Assembly: GCF_009674765.1 (NCBI RefSeq) | Contig: NZ_WKKF01000004.1 | Span: forward strand, 186,001-250,000 | Direction: 5' to 3' | DNA from: Metabacillus idriensis | GTDB lineage: Bacteria > Bacillota > Bacilli > Bacillales > Bacillaceae | DNA length: 64,000 nucleotides | In this document: in pieces, positions 16,465 through 26,014 of the stretch | How the letters are laid out: each line of letters opens with the position of its first letter | How positions within the stretch are numbered: the stretch's first letter is position 1 | Program-made: the position numbers and the translations under genes | Notes under the pieces: generated by a model | The model's input: the letters and a program-made list of their open reading frames with translations, nothing else | Database searches by the model: none | Told to the model about the DNA's origin: nothing

Positions 16465-17319
16465 ATGACGCTTTCAAATCGGGAAAGTCAGCTGCTTGCA
16501 GAAATAAAAGAGTGGGAACAGCAACTAGGGGAGGATTTTCGCTCAGATTTTGGCCGCACGTATGATAAATGGCTAAATCGAAAGCTTAATGAAATTCCTG
16601 AGCCAATTAAACGAAAATTTTTTGATAAGCTAGACGATATTCTCTTTCATTTGCATTCTTTCATTCAAAATTCTCATGTGCAGCATGATGCAAGACAGCA
16701 GCTGCTCATGACAGCAAAAACGTTTGACGAAGATATTCATCATATATATGATCTGAAAAAACTAAGTGTTGATCAGCTGCACTATATATCAGACTTACAA
16801 TTGTCCAAGCATCGGCTTTATTCATTCGTTCAAGGCGGCTTAGCAGGCACAGGAGGATTTCTATTAATGGGAATTGATCTGCCGGCTCAAATGCTGCTGA
16901 ATCTGCGTGCCGTTCAAATGACGGCTTTAAGCTATGGATATGAAGTGAATTCTCCTTTTGAAATGATGACATCTTTAAAAGTTTACCATGCGGCGCTTCT
17001 GCCCAAGCATCTGCGCTATAAGCAATGGGCTGCGCTGACAGAGGATCTTAGGAACAAAGATGAAAATCCGTTTTTTTACGAGGGAGAAGATAAGCTTGCC
17101 AATCAGGCAAGCATTGATCACTTAATTAAACAGCTTGTTAAAGTATCCGCAATTACCATGCTGCGTAAAAAGATGATTGGCGGAATTCCCTTGATCGGCA
17201 TGGCTATCGGTGCCGGAATCAACTACCAGCTGACAAGACAAATTACAGATTTTGCCCATCAATATTACCGCTACAGGCTGCTGCTTGAAAAAGAGGATGC
17301 CGATTATGAGTTCAATTGA
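16465..17319 (+). CDS. EcsC family protein
   Basis: 284 residues resembling the EcsC protein encoded with the EcsAB ABC transporter of Bacillus. The N-terminal third is helical and charged. FVQGGLAGTGGFLLMGIDLP (about 122-141) and GGIPLIGMAIGAGINYQLT (about 240) are short hydrophobic, glycine-rich segments typical of the family and may associate with the membrane. An AGGAGGAAGG RBS precedes ATG 16465. The end overlaps moaB by 14 bp, so the two are co-translated. No ecsAB genes are nearby. The function of EcsC proteins is not established. Confidence 0.75.
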   Translation: MTLSNRESQLLAEIKEWEQQLGEDFRSDFGRTYDKWLNRKLNEIPEPIKRKFFDKLDDILFHLHSFIQNSHVQHDARQQLLMTAKTFDEDIHHIYDLKKLSVDQLHYISDLQLSKHRLYSFVQGGLAGTGGFLLMGIDLPAQMLLNLRAVQMTALSYGYEVNSPFEMMTSLKVYHAALLPKHLRYKQWAALTEDLRNKDENPFFYEGEDKLANQASIDHLIKQLVKVSAITMLRKKMIGGIPLIGMAIGAGINYQLTRQITDFAHQYYRYRLLLEKEDADYEFN

Positions 17320-17821
17320 ACATAAATTGCATGCACCTGCGAAGGTATTCTGCAAAATTATAACAGTCAGTGATACTAGAACGCCCGATACGGATAAAAG
17401 CGGCCAGCTCATTTCAGAACTTATTCAAAATGCAGGCCATGAAATTGTGCAGTATGAAATCATTCCTGATGAAGAAACGTTAATTAAAAGCGCTGTTATC
17501 ACCGGATGCAAATCCAGTGAAATTGATGTCATCCTTCTAAACGGCGGCACTGGAATCGCAAAAAGAGACGTCACCATAGAAGCAGTTCAAAGTTTGCTTG
17601 AAAAAGAGATCCCGGGCTTTGGAGAGCTATTCAGAATGCTCAGCTATCAGGAGGATATCGGATCATCAGCGATCCTGAGCAGAGCCATTGGAGGCGTTGC
17701 TGATGACACTGTCATCTTCTCAATGCCAGGTTCAGCGGGTGCTGTTAAACTGGCAATGGAAAAGCTGATTATACCCGAACTGGGGCACGTGGTCAGAGAG
17801 GTTAAAAAAGATTTGAAATAA
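17306..17821 (+). CDS. moaB: Molybdenum cofactor biosynthesis protein MoaB
   Basis: MogA/MoaB-type protein that adenylylates molybdopterin in preparation for molybdate insertion. It has 171 residues. The signature is LNGGTGIAKRDVTIEA (about 80-95), with MPGSAGAVKLAMEKLI in the C-terminal part. Start ATG 17306 was chosen because AGAGGA lies 8 nt before it, and MSSIEHKLHAP fits the Bacillus proteins; the frame is open further upstream inside the EcsC-like gene. It overlaps that gene by 14 bp. No other moa or mob gene is in the window, so it acts with genes elsewhere. It sits next to argG, as in B. subtilis. Confidence 0.93.
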   Translation: MSSIEHKLHAPAKVFCKIITVSDTRTPDTDKSGQLISELIQNAGHEIVQYEIIPDEETLIKSAVITGCKSSEIDVILLNGGTGIAKRDVTIEAVQSLLEKEIPGFGELFRMLSYQEDIGSSAILSRAIGGVADDTVIFSMPGSAGAVKLAMEKLIIPELGHVVREVKKDLK

Positions 17822-17865
17822 TGCATAAAAAAACATCGCCGTCTTCGGTGATGTTTTTTTATGCA
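17821..17865. terminator. Bidirectional terminator between moaB and the convergent ORF
   Basis: A long near-perfect palindrome: ACATCGCCG pairs with CGGTGATGT (one G-U) around TCTT, extended by A and T runs and ATGCAT at both ends. Confidence 0.85.
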
Positions 17866-17875
17866 TTCCTATTCA

Positions 17876-18205
17876 TTAACCATGCATCCGTTCTGACACG
17901 TTTTGATGCAGCCTGAACCAGAGCCACAAGTCATTAATAACGGATGCATGCTCAGATATTTCTGCGTTAAGTCTGCAGGATCTTGAAAAATCCTCTTCGT
18001 TGTTCAATTCATTCTGTTTAGCATTAATCTGATCTTCTATTTTTGCAATATGGTCGGGTATGCTCCCGCGGATCTTTTCCCATTGCATCAGGATCGATTC
18101 CTGTTCATGGGGATGAATCTTTTCCCACTCCACTTCGAGGCTTGGACAGTAGATTCCAAGCCGCTCGCTAAAACGAAAATGTCTCATTGCCATTCCCCCG
18201 TGCAT
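17876..18205 (-). CDS. Hypothetical soluble protein (109 aa)
   Basis: No family recognised. The product is hydrophilic and mostly helical. It contains WEKI twice (about 27 and 42), and residues 50-75 could form a short coiled coil (IAKIEDQINAKQNELNNEED). A WLWF cluster lies near residue 94. Two starts are possible: ATG 18205 after AAGGAAA, or ATG 18187 after GGGGGA (103 residues). It is convergent with moaB and divergent from argG. Codon use looks like that of its neighbours, so it is probably real. Confidence 0.6.
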   Translation of the reverse strand: MHGGMAMRHFRFSERLGIYCPSLEVEWEKIHPHEQESILMQWEKIRGSIPDHIAKIEDQINAKQNELNNEEDFSRSCRLNAEISEHASVINDLWLWFRLHQNVSERMHG

Positions 18206-18277
18206 AAGCTTTCCTTCATTTTACATGACACTTGTATAAAATTCACGATTATTTCATAAAAAGTTTTGCGAAATCTA

Positions 18278-18306
18278 TTGAAAAACCATGGATAACTTGT
18301 TAAAGT
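18278..18306 (+). promoter_or_regulatory. Promoter candidate for argGH
   Basis: TTGAAA, 17-bp spacer, TAAAGT. Downstream, the TGAAT words at about 18320-18335 resemble half-sites of the Bacillus ARG box (AhrC/ArgR operator), but I see no clear full box. Confidence 0.4.
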
Positions 18307-18372
18307 GGTATTTATCAAATGAATAGTTATGAATCCAAATTAATATTTATACATCCGAGAGGGGAAATTAAA

Positions 18373-19584
18373 ATGACTTTAAATAAAAAAGTAGTGTTGG
18401 CTTATTCAGGCGGTTTAGATACTTCAGTAGCAATCAAGTGGCTTCAGGATCAAGGATACGAAGTGATTGCATGCTGTTTAGATGTCGGTGAAGGAAAAGA
18501 TCTTGCATTTATTCAAAGCAAAGCGCTGCAGGTTGGAGCTTCTAAATCATACGTAATTGATGCAAAGAAAGAATTTGCTGATGAATTTGCATTGGTGGCA
18601 CTTCAATCACACGCTTTATATGAAGGAAAATACCCGCTTGTATCTGCGCTGTCACGTCCTTTAATTGCTAAAAAGCTAGTAGAGGTTGCGGAGCAGGAGA
18701 ATGCCATTGCAGTTGCGCATGGCTGTACGGGAAAAGGCAATGATCAGGTTCGGTTTGAAGTATCTATTAAAGCTTTAAACCCTGACCTTGAAGTGCTTGC
18801 CCCAGTCCGTGAGTGGAGCTGGTCGCGTGAGGAAGAAATTCAATATGCACAGGACAACAATATCCCGATACCAATTAATCTCGGCAGCCCGTTTTCAATT
18901 GATCAGAACTTATGGGGCCGAAGCAATGAATGCGGAGTTCTTGAAGACCCATGGGCAGCTCCTCCTGAAGAAGCATATGACCTGACAAATTCAATTGAAA
19001 ATACGCCGGATACACCTGAAATGGTGGAAATTGAATTTGAGCAAGGCGTACCGGTTTCATTAAATGGCACAGCTTACCCGCTGGCAGAGTTAATCCTTCA
19101 TTTAAATGCACTTGCAGGCAAGCATGGGGTCGGAAGAATTGATCATGTAGAAAATCGTCTTGTTGGCATCAAATCACGTGAAGTATATGAATGCCCGGCT
19201 GCGATTACGCTGCTTAAAGCTCATAAAGAATTGGAAGATCTGACTCTTGTTAAAGAAGTGGCACACTTTAAACCAGTTATTGAAATGAAGCTGACAGAAC
19301 TCATTTATAACGGCTTATGGTTTTCGCCGCTGAAGGATGCCCTGCTGGGATTCCTGAAAGAGACACAAGCGTATGTTACAGGAACGGTACGGGTAAAACT
19401 CTTTAAAGGTCATGCCATTGTTGAAGGCAGAAAATCTGCATACTCTCTTTATGATGAAAAGCTTGCAACATATACAACTGAGGATTCATTTGACCATCAG
19501 GCAGCAGTCGGCTTCATCTCGCTTTATGGACTTCCTACTAAGGTCAGCAGCATGGTGCAGGGAAAAAAGAAGGTGAACGTATGA
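18373..19584 (+). CDS. argG: Argininosuccinate synthase
   Basis: Joins citrulline and aspartate with ATP to give argininosuccinate, the seventh step of arginine synthesis. It has 403 residues. The N-type ATP pyrophosphatase loop is [15 protein letters not shown] (about 11-25). [15 protein letters not shown] and [11 protein letters not shown] are the conserved substrate-binding segments. Start ATG 18373 follows GAGGGGAAA and gives the family length; the frame is open upstream but without an RBS. Its stop overlaps the argH start by 4 bp (ATGA), giving translational coupling. In Bacillus the operon is repressed by AhrC/ArgR with arginine. Confidence 0.97.
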   Translation: MTLNKKVVLAYSGGLDTSVAIKWLQDQGYEVIACCLDVGEGKDLAFIQSKALQVGASKSYVIDAKKEFADEFALVALQSHALYEGKYPLVSALSRPLIAKKLVEVAEQENAIAVAHGCTGKGNDQVRFEVSIKALNPDLEVLAPVREWSWSREEEIQYAQDNNIPIPINLGSPFSIDQNLWGRSNECGVLEDPWAAPPEEAYDLTNSIENTPDTPEMVEIEFEQGVPVSLNGTAYPLAELILHLNALAGKHGVGRIDHVENRLVGIKSREVYECPAAITLLKAHKELEDLTLVKEVAHFKPVIEMKLTELIYNGLWFSPLKDALLGFLKETQAYVTGTVRVKLFKGHAIVEGRKSAYSLYDEKLATYTTEDSFDHQAAVGFISLYGLPTKVSSMVQGKKKVNV

Positions 19585-20954
19585 AAAAACTGTGGGGTGG
19601 ACGTTTTCAAAATACACCTGAAAAATGGGTGGATGAATTTGGAGCATCCATTTCATTTGATAAAGAACTCGTTCTAGAAGATCTTCAGGGAAGTCTTGCG
19701 CATGTTCATATGCTCGGACAATGCGGGATCATTGAACCTGCTGAAGCCGAGCAAATTAAAACAGGCCTTCTTCTTTTAAAAGAAAAGGCTGAAAACGGCG
19801 AGCTTGCGTTTTCCGTGGATTACGAAGACATCCATTTGAATCTTGAAAAGCTGCTTATTGATGAAATCGGACCTGTAGGAGGGAAACTGCATACAGGCAG
19901 AAGCAGAAACGATCAAGTTGCTACAGACATGCACCTTTATTTAAAAAATCATGTGAAGGAAATTACTCAGCTGATTACTTCCTTTCAGCAGACGCTTTTA
20001 GAAAAAGCAAAAGAAAATGTAGAAACGATTTTACCGGGCTATACTCATCTTCAGCGTGCACAGCCAATTTCGTTCGCACATCACCTTCTTGCCTATTTCT
20101 GGATGCTTGAGCGGGATAAACAGCGCTTTAATGAATCCTTAAAGCGCATCAACATTTCTCCGCTCGGCTGCGGGGCGCTTGCAGGGACAACTTTTCCGAT
20201 TGATCGTCACTTGACGGCTGAACTGCTTGAGTTTGAAGGGATTTATGAAAACAGCCTTGACGGAGTCAGCGATCGCGATTTTATCGTTGAATTTCTGAGC
20301 AACAGCTCTTTGATGATGATGCACTTATCACGCTTATGCGAAGAACTGATTTTATGGTGCAGCCAGGAATTTCAGTTTGTAGAGCTTGATGATACTTACG
20401 CAACGGGAAGCTCCATGATGCCTCAGAAGAAAAACCCGGATATGGCCGAATTAATCCGCGGCAAAACGGGACGGGTCTATGGCCATTTATTTGCTTTGCT
20501 GACGACTTTAAAAGGATTGCCTCTCGCTTATAACAAAGATATGCAGGAGGATAAAGAGGGAATGTTTGACACAGTCCGGACAGTAGAAGGAAGTCTGCAA
20601 ATTTTTATTGGCATGATCGGAACGCTGAAAGTGAAAAAAGAGAAAATGAAGAAAGCCACAACAGAAGATTTTTCAAATGCAACGGAGCTTGCGGATTATC
20701 TTGCTAAAAAAGGCATGCCTTTTAGAGAAGCACACGAAGTAGTTGGAAAACTCGTTTATACTTGCATTGAAAAAGGCATTTATTTAAAAGATCTTTCACT
20801 CGAAGAATATCAGGATGCGTCTTCGTTATTTTCTTCAGATATATTTGAAACAATCGATCCTTATACGGCGGTTGCCAAAAGAATAAGCGATGGCGGCACG
20901 GGTTTTTCAAAAGTAAATGAAGCAATAGCTAAGGCTGATAAAGCATTACTGTGA
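19581..20954 (+). CDS. argH: Argininosuccinate lyase
   Basis: Splits argininosuccinate into arginine and fumarate, the last step of arginine synthesis. It has 457 residues in the fumarase/aspartase superfamily. The signature loop [15 protein letters not shown] (about 277-291) holds the catalytic serine. [17 protein letters not shown] and [18 protein letters not shown] are the other two conserved regions. It overlaps argG by 4 bp. Confidence 0.97.
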   Translation: MKKLWGGRFQNTPEKWVDEFGASISFDKELVLEDLQGSLAHVHMLGQCGIIEPAEAEQIKTGLLLLKEKAENGELAFSVDYEDIHLNLEKLLIDEIGPVGGKLHTGRSRNDQVATDMHLYLKNHVKEITQLITSFQQTLLEKAKENVETILPGYTHLQRAQPISFAHHLLAYFWMLERDKQRFNESLKRINISPLGCGALAGTTFPIDRHLTAELLEFEGIYENSLDGVSDRDFIVEFLSNSSLMMMHLSRLCEELILWCSQEFQFVELDDTYATGSSMMPQKKNPDMAELIRGKTGRVYGHLFALLTTLKGLPLAYNKDMQEDKEGMFDTVRTVEGSLQIFIGMIGTLKVKKEKMKKATTEDFSNATELADYLAKKGMPFREAHEVVGKLVYTCIEKGIYLKDLSLEEYQDASSLFSSDIFETIDPYTAVAKRISDGGTGFSKVNEAIAKADKALL

Positions 20955-21041
20955 AATTTGAAGGTTTTACCATCGTAATCAGGCCCATTTTCACAAACGA
21001 TAGTAAAGAATACACTATCTGAACACAAGGAGCTGTTACCG

Positions 21042-21212
21042 ATGGGAAAAGAAAAAGATCCGAAAAGTCAATCTGCTTATTATGATTATGAAGGAGAAAA
21101 TGAAACATCACAGCTAATTACAGATGCTTATTCAAGCGGAGTAGTTGAGCAGCAGTACGAACAAAATTTCCTTCAGGAAAATCTTCAGCCGCGAGACGAA
21201 GATAAAGAATAG
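21042..21212 (+). CDS. Small acidic protein of unknown function (56 aa)
   Basis: 56 residues, strongly acidic, starting MGKEKDPKSQSAYYDYEGENE and ending DEDKE, with no hydrophobic segment. AAGGAGCTG lies about 8 nt before ATG 21042. A bidirectional terminator follows at 21231. B. subtilis also has a tiny ORF after argH (ytzD as I remember), and this may be its counterpart, but I recognise no domain. Confidence 0.6.
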   Translation: MGKEKDPKSQSAYYDYEGENETSQLITDAYSSGVVEQQYEQNFLQENLQPRDEDKE

Positions 21213-21230
21213 TTTTCATTCAAATACAAG

Positions 21231-21259
21231 AAAAAGTCATCAATCATGATGACTTTTTT
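21231..21259. terminator. Bidirectional terminator after the small ORF and the NCS1 permease
   Basis: AAAAAGTCATCA and TGATGACTTTTT form a perfect 12-bp stem with the loop ATCA. T runs face both ways. Confidence 0.88.
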
Positions 21260-22538
21260 CTGTTTTAATAAGGATCAAGCAAAGCAGCCCAGAGAAGATA
21301 AATGTAAAAAAACCAGGTGAAAAACGATCAGGAATGATGAAATAAATACATATCCCGCAAATAATGGCGACTGCGGCTCTTCCGTTTATTTGCTTTGAGG
21401 AGATTTGTGCTGTTTTAAAATGATTCATCACAAATTCCACGACAATAACAGCAGATAGTGGAATAATCGCGGATCCCATCAAAGAAATGAAATAAGAAGC
21501 TTCCGTGACAAACGCAGGAATTGTACTCAAGCAGATGGCCGCTATGCCGAAAACAGCTGCACTTTTCAGTCTTCCAAGTGCCGGGAAAATATTCAGCAGG
21601 CTGAAGGCACCTGTATAAGCATTGTTCAGATTGATTGAAAACATCGATAAAATCGAACAAAGTAAAATGACCATCACGACTGGAATGGAATCAGTTAATG
21701 TACTTGCTGATATGAATGGATTCAGCTGGTTATAATAAAAGGCACTATATGCCCCAAAGCATGCTGTCAGGAAAAATCCGAATAGATTGCCGGCATATAA
21801 GCCGAAAAATCCATGCTTAGGAGATTTCGCATATCTCGCCATATCCGCTGAAGCGCTGACACCAGAAATATACTGGACAAATACAAGGCTTGCATAGAGA
21901 GCCATTGTCAATAAGGCAGAATTTGAGTCTATGGGCATATTAGATGCTGAAGGCGGTGCTGACCTTGTAGTAAAATACAAATAGAAAATCACTCCTTGTC
22001 CAGCAAGCAAAAAAGGCAGGAAATATTTTGTGATTTTTTTTACAGCATCAAAGCCTGCAGCTGCAATTGCTGCCATGCCTGTTCCAAGCAGCATAGCCAG
22101 GGGAGCGAATTCAAGTTCAATTTGAAAGTAGCGTCTGCAGATCTCAATGATCATCAGTGTACCGCCTATTGTTTGAACGCAGAACCAATACAGTGATGTA
22201 ATAGTGCGCACCGGTGAAGAGAAAAAGCGCGCTCCTTTTGTTCCAATAAAAGACCTTATCGCATATTGTGCAGGAATTCCGTGAACTGAGCCGGGAAGCG
22301 ATAAAAGCGAGACAAAAAAGAAGGCAAGTGAAGCTCCAATCACTGTGCATAGTACTGCCTGAAAAAAAGAAAGCCCCCCCTCCATAACGGCCAGTGCAGG
22401 AAGAAGAAAATTGCCTGCATTAACAGAAAACGAAAATTGAATGATAAAATAGTCAAACCAGGAAGTGCTGCGAAGTTCCTTAGGGACAGCCTCTAATCCG
22501 AATTGTTCAAGTTTTGATGCGATCGCAGATTGCGCCAT
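21240..22538 (-). CDS. NCS1-type purine/cytosine permease family protein
   Basis: 432 residues with about 12 predicted transmembrane segments, in the nucleobase:cation symporter-1 group (cytosine/purine, uracil, thiamine, allantoin permeases). The N-terminal PKELRSTSWFDYFIIQFSFSVNAGNFLLP region matches the family's helix 1 with its conserved Asn, and VSASADMARYAKSPKHGFFG resembles the loop after helix 6 of CodB-like proteins. Substrate is not determinable; no nucleobase catabolic gene is adjacent. ATG 22538 has a modest AGGCGGA. It points against the flanking genes and is bracketed by a terminator on one side and repeat elements on the other, which suggests a lineage-specific insertion. Confidence 0.75.
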   Translation of the reverse strand: MAQSAIASKLEQFGLEAVPKELRSTSWFDYFIIQFSFSVNAGNFLLPALAVMEGGLSFFQAVLCTVIGASLAFFFVSLLSLPGSVHGIPAQYAIRSFIGTKGARFFSSPVRTITSLYWFCVQTIGGTLMIIEICRRYFQIELEFAPLAMLLGTGMAAIAAAGFDAVKKITKYFLPFLLAGQGVIFYLYFTTRSAPPSASNMPIDSNSALLTMALYASLVFVQYISGVSASADMARYAKSPKHGFFGLYAGNLFGFFLTACFGAYSAFYYNQLNPFISASTLTDSIPVVMVILLCSILSMFSINLNNAYTGAFSLLNIFPALGRLKSAAVFGIAAICLSTIPAFVTEASYFISLMGSAIIPLSAVIVVEFVMNHFKTAQISSKQINGRAAVAIICGICIYFIIPDRFSPGFFTFIFSGLLCLILIKTEKSHHD

Positions 22539-22633
22539 GATTTTTCCGCCTTTGTTAAATATTCATTATATGTAGCTTGATCATCTGCGGACTCCATGCT
22601 GTTATAGATTCAGATTTGCAGAAGGTTCAGGCA

Positions 22634-22710
22634 GTGTCAAACCCGGACTTTTCGGGTGAATTTTTATCTGTCTGCCTGCGCTAACCGGGAGATTCTGCTT
22701 TTCGTTATTG
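22634..22710. repeat. Dispersed hairpin repeat, right-half copy B1
   Basis: Begins inside the central hairpin (GTC AAACCCG GAC) and continues through TTATCTGTCTGCCTGCGCTAA to GCTTTTCGTTATTG. The left half is missing. It abuts copy B2 directly. Confidence 0.7.
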
Positions 22711-22832
22711 TCTAGCTCCACCGCCCAGCTCCTCGGCCAGAACGGCTCATCCAGCAAAGGAAAAAAGCGCCTTCGCTGGCTGATCCTTATCTGTCTGCCT
22801 GTGCTAGACGGGCGATTCCGCTTTTCGTTATT
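22709..22832. repeat. Dispersed hairpin repeat, full copy B2
   Basis: TGTCTAGCTCCACCGCCCAG at the left pairs with GTGCTAGACGGGCG at the right (GTCTAGC/GCTAGAC, GCCC/GGGC). The central hairpin is CCAGC-A-AAGG with CCTT-C-GCTGG. Together B1 and B2 fill much of the 373-bp gap between the NCS1 permease and ytkK. Confidence 0.8.
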
Positions 22833-22859
22833 GTAAGATTGTTTTCATTTCAATACAAT
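22831..22859 (+). promoter_or_regulatory. Sigma-A promoter candidate for ytkK
   Basis: TTGTAA, 17-bp spacer, TACAAT. The -35 begins exactly at the right edge of repeat B2. Confidence 0.45.
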
Positions 22860-22911
22860 GAAAAAGATAAATAGTATACTATATCCCGGTTCACCGAGGA
22901 GGATTTTAACG

Positions 22912-23670
22912 TTGAGACATGCCATCATAACAGCTGGTTCAAAAGGTTTAGGAAGAAAAGTGACGGAGCTGTTCCTGTCTGAAGGCTACTCTGTCACAAT
23001 TAATTACCGCAGTGATGAATCTGCCGTTGCGCAGCTAAAGAAACAATATGCACATCTTGAAGACCGCATGCTCTTTATTAAAGGGGACGTAACAAAAAAA
23101 GAAGACCTGCTTTATTTAGTTGATGAGGGATTCAAAAAGTTTGGCCGCATCGACTGTTTAATTAATAATGCCGGCCCTTACATATTCGAAAGAAAAAAAT
23201 TGGCTGATTATCTTGACGCGGAATGGCATGAAATGATAGACGGCAATTTGACCGCTGTCTTTTATCTGCTGAAAAAAGTGATTCCCATCATGCGAAAACA
23301 GCAATACGGACGCATTATCACTTACGGTTTTCAAGGAGCTGATTCATCATCAGGCTGGCTGCATCGTTCTGCATTCAGTGCAGCTAAAACCGGTCTTGCA
23401 TCTCTCACTAAAACGATTGCGATTGAGGAAGCAGAATACGGCATAACAGCCAATATGATTTGCCCTGGCAATATCACAGGAGAGATGAAGGAAGCAAGTA
23501 TTTCTCAGGCAAGAGAGGTTCGCGACCCGGATACTCCTATTGGCAGATCAGGAACGGGAGAAGATATCGGAAGACTGATTGCGTTTTTATGCAGTGAAAA
23601 TTCAGATATGATTACCGGGGCTGTCATCGAAGCCACCGGAGCTGTAAATGTATTGAATCGCCGCCCATAA
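22912..23670 (+). CDS. ytkK: SDR-family protein YtkK, catalytic tyrosine replaced
   Basis: 252 residues with a Rossmann fold of the short-chain dehydrogenase/reductase type. The nucleotide-binding motif is TAGSKGLGRKV (about 7-17), followed by NNAGPY (about 86-91). The usual YxxxK active site reads F155-SAA-K159 (SAFSAAKTGLASL), so the proton-donating tyrosine is phenylalanine. As far as I remember, B. subtilis YtkK also has SAF at this point, so the loss is probably ancestral. It may be an atypical or non-catalytic SDR. The start is TTG 22912, 9 nt after AGGAGG at 22897-22902; the open frame upstream lacks an RBS. Confidence 0.85.
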   Translation: MRHAIITAGSKGLGRKVTELFLSEGYSVTINYRSDESAVAQLKKQYAHLEDRMLFIKGDVTKKEDLLYLVDEGFKKFGRIDCLINNAGPYIFERKKLADYLDAEWHEMIDGNLTAVFYLLKKVIPIMRKQQYGRIITYGFQGADSSSGWLHRSAFSAAKTGLASLTKTIAIEEAEYGITANMICPGNITGEMKEASISQAREVRDPDTPIGRSGTGEDIGRLIAFLCSENSDMITGAVIEATGAVNVLNRRP

Positions 23671-23674
23671 TGTG

Positions 23675-23702
23675 CACCTCAACTCATGTTGGGGTGTTTT
23701 TT
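23675..23702 (+). terminator. Terminator after ytkK
   Basis: CACCTCAAC pairs with GTTGGGGTG (one T-G) around TCAT, then TTTTTT. Confidence 0.8.
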
Positions 23703-23724
23703 ATATAAAAAAATTCGCACATTT

Positions 23725-23846
23725 GTGTCCAGCTGTATCACCCAACTCCTCGGCCAGAACAAATTCCCCGAAAAAGGCAAAACCGGCCTTTTCCGGTGAT
23801 TTCTTATCTGTCTGCCCGAGTCTGACCAGTCGGTTCCGCTTTTCGT
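23725..23846. repeat. Dispersed hairpin repeat, copy C
   Basis: TGTCCAGCTGTATCACCCAA, then CTCCTCGGCCAGAAC, a central hairpin AAAAGGC/GCCTTTT, CTTATCTGTCTGCCCGAG and GGTTCCGCTTTTCGT. It lies between ytkK and ald. Confidence 0.78.
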
Positions 23847-23963
23847 GGTAAACGCACATTTCCTAGAATAGATTTCCAATTTTGGTGAGTTTCCATATGA
23901 TAAATTAAGGAAATACTTAAAATAGAACCGGAATGAAATGGAAATGATACAGGAGGAAAAATG

Positions 23964-25082
23964 ATGAAGATCGGCATACCTAAAGAAATTAAAAATAACG
24001 AAAACCGCGTGGCCATGACCCCTGCTGGTGTCATTCCCCTTGTTCAGGCGGGGCATGAGGTGTATATTGAGCAGAACGCAGGGGAAGGATCGGGTTTTCC
24101 GGATCATCAGTACATGGAAGCAGGTGCGAAAATCGTTGCTTCACCAGAAGAAGCCTGGGCGCCCGATATGGTGATGAAGGTAAAGGAGCCCCTTCCATCT
24201 GAATACCAATACTTTCGTGAGGGGTTAATTTTATTCACCTATCTGCATCTTGCTGCTGAATCAGAGCTTACCCGTGCACTGATTGACCGGAAAGTAGTTG
24301 GGATTGCTTATGAAACGGTTCAGCTTCCAAACCGCTCATTGCCTCTTTTAACACCGATGAGTGAAGTGGCCGGAAGAATGGCTTCACAAATTGGCGCGCA
24401 ATTTTTAGAAAAACCAAAAGGCGGAATGGGTATCTTATTGTCAGGAGTACCCGGAGTGAAGCGCGGGAAAGTGGCCATTATCGGAGGCGGGGTAGCCGGA
24501 ACGAACGCTGCCAAAATCGCCGTCGGACTTGGGGCCGATGTTACCATGCTCGATGTAAACCCGGACCGTCTGCGCCAGCTGGATGATATTTTTGGAAAAG
24601 AAATCACCACGCTCATGTCAAACCCCTACAATATTGCTTATGCTGTCAGTCAGTCAGATCTTGTGATTGGAGCTGTGCTGATACCGGGGGCAAGAGCTCC
24701 AAAGCTTGTGTCCGAGGAAATGGTCCAAAGCATGACTCCGGGTTCAGTCATTGTCGATATTGCAATCGATCAAGGAGGTATTTTTGCTACCACAGACAGA
24801 ATTACCACTCATGATAATCCAACATATGAAAAGCATGGCGTCCTTCACTATGCTGTGGCCAATATGCCTGGTGCTGTGCCAAGAACTTCAACGATTGCTC
24901 TGACAAATGTAACTGTTCCTTACGCAGTGCAAATCGCAAATAAGGGTTACAAAAAAGCATGTCTGGAAAATGAATCGCTTTTAAAAGGACTCAATACATT
25001 AAACGGTTTTGTAACCTATGAAGCAGTGGCGGAATCTCATAGATTAGCCTATTCTGATGCGAGAGCATTGCTGGGTGAATAA
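23964..25082 (+). CDS. ald: Alanine dehydrogenase
   Basis: NAD-dependent reversible conversion of L-alanine to pyruvate and ammonia. In Bacillus it is used to grow on alanine and is needed for normal sporulation. It has 372 residues from ATG 23964 ([17 protein letters not shown]), 7 nt after AGGAGG at 23951-23956; the ATG one codon upstream is too close to the RBS. The substrate-binding lysine is in VMKVKEP and the catalytic histidine in FTYLHLAAE. The Rossmann glycine motif is [37 protein letters not shown] is the conserved C-terminal motif. It is flanked by a repeat element and a terminator, between ytkK and ytkL, which are adjacent in B. subtilis as I recall, so it is likely inserted here. 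Confidence 0.96.
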   Translation: MKIGIPKEIKNNENRVAMTPAGVIPLVQAGHEVYIEQNAGEGSGFPDHQYMEAGAKIVASPEEAWAPDMVMKVKEPLPSEYQYFREGLILFTYLHLAAESELTRALIDRKVVGIAYETVQLPNRSLPLLTPMSEVAGRMASQIGAQFLEKPKGGMGILLSGVPGVKRGKVAIIGGGVAGTNAAKIAVGLGADVTMLDVNPDRLRQLDDIFGKEITTLMSNPYNIAYAVSQSDLVIGAVLIPGARAPKLVSEEMVQSMTPGSVIVDIAIDQGGIFATTDRITTHDNPTYEKHGVLHYAVANMPGAVPRTSTIALTNVTVPYAVQIANKGYKKACLENESLLKGLNTLNGFVTYEAVAESHRLAYSDARALLGE

Positions 25083-25090
25083 TCGAGTAC

Positions 25091-25120
25091 AGCGGACATT
25101 GAAAAGAATGTCCGCTTTTT
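25091..25120 (+). terminator. Terminator after ald
   Basis: AGCGGACATT pairs with AATGTCCGCT around GAAAAG, then TTTT. Confidence 0.85.
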
Positions 25121-25201
25121 CGTGCCTGCTTGAAGGTTATAATGTGACATCAATGGTCATTTTTAGTACGATAAAATTATCAATGGATTGGGAGTGAGAA
25201 A

Positions 25202-25885
25202 ATGAAGGTTTCATACCATGGACATTCAGTTGTGAAAATTCAAACGGATACACATACGATTGTCATTGATCCATTTATTAATGGAAATGGCCAGACAGAC
25301 TTGAAGGTTGAAGATTTAAAAGTTGATGTTATATTACTGACACACGGTCATAATGACCACGTCGGAGACACCATTCAGCTTGCGAAACAAAACAATGCCC
25401 TGGTTGTTGCTCCTTTTGAACTTGCTACATATTTGGGATGGAAAGGATTAAATGTCCATCCAATGCATATTGGCGGATCGCACACATTTGAATTTGGAAC
25501 GGTTAAATTTACTCAGGCATTTCATGGTTCAAGCTATGAAGAGGAAGAGGAGCAAAAAATCGTTTATACTGGCATGCCAGCTGGGATTCTCTTTAAAAAT
25601 GATGGGAAAACGGTTTACCATGCAGGGGATACGGCGCTCTTCTCAGATATGAAGCTTCTGGGAGAATTTGAAGATCTTGATCTGGCCTTTTTGCCGATCG
25701 GGGATAATTTTACAATGGGACCAGAGGATGCTGCAATTGCTGCAAAGTGGATCAAAGCAAAAACGGTTGTTCCTATGCATTACAATACATTCCCTGTCAT
25801 TGAACAGGATCCAAAAGAATTTGTCAGCAGACTCTCCGGCAATACCGGAAAAGTGATGGAAGCTGGAGAATCTATTAAACTATAA
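25202..25885 (+). CDS. ytkL: Metallo-beta-lactamase-fold hydrolase YtkL (UPF0173)
   Basis: 227 residues with the binuclear metal motif HxHxDH at H48, H50, D52 and H53 ([12 protein letters not shown]). Further metal histidines and aspartate are in [18 protein letters not shown] and PMHYNTFP. The family is annotated as a metal-dependent hydrolase with no proven substrate. GGGAGTGAG precedes ATG 25202. It is flanked by terminators, so probably transcribed alone. Confidence 0.9.
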   Translation: MKVSYHGHSVVKIQTDTHTIVIDPFINGNGQTDLKVEDLKVDVILLTHGHNDHVGDTIQLAKQNNALVVAPFELATYLGWKGLNVHPMHIGGSHTFEFGTVKFTQAFHGSSYEEEEEQKIVYTGMPAGILFKNDGKTVYHAGDTALFSDMKLLGEFEDLDLAFLPIGDNFTMGPEDAAIAAKWIKAKTVVPMHYNTFPVIEQDPKEFVSRLSGNTGKVMEAGESIKL

Positions 25886-25890
25886 AACGC

Positions 25891-25917
25891 AGGCGGGGGT
25901 TATTCCTCCGCTTTTTC
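25891..25917 (+). terminator. Terminator after ytkL
   Basis: GCGGGGG pairs with CCTCCGC (one G-T) around TTATT, then TTTTTC. Confidence 0.75.
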
Positions 25918-26014
25918 TATGTCAATTTTTCTTCTTTTAAATCCCCGGTGTTTCGCATGAATGAGAGGACCATCGCATAAAATGAAACAAGCTGTAAAAA
26001 GGAGTTGGTCTATA

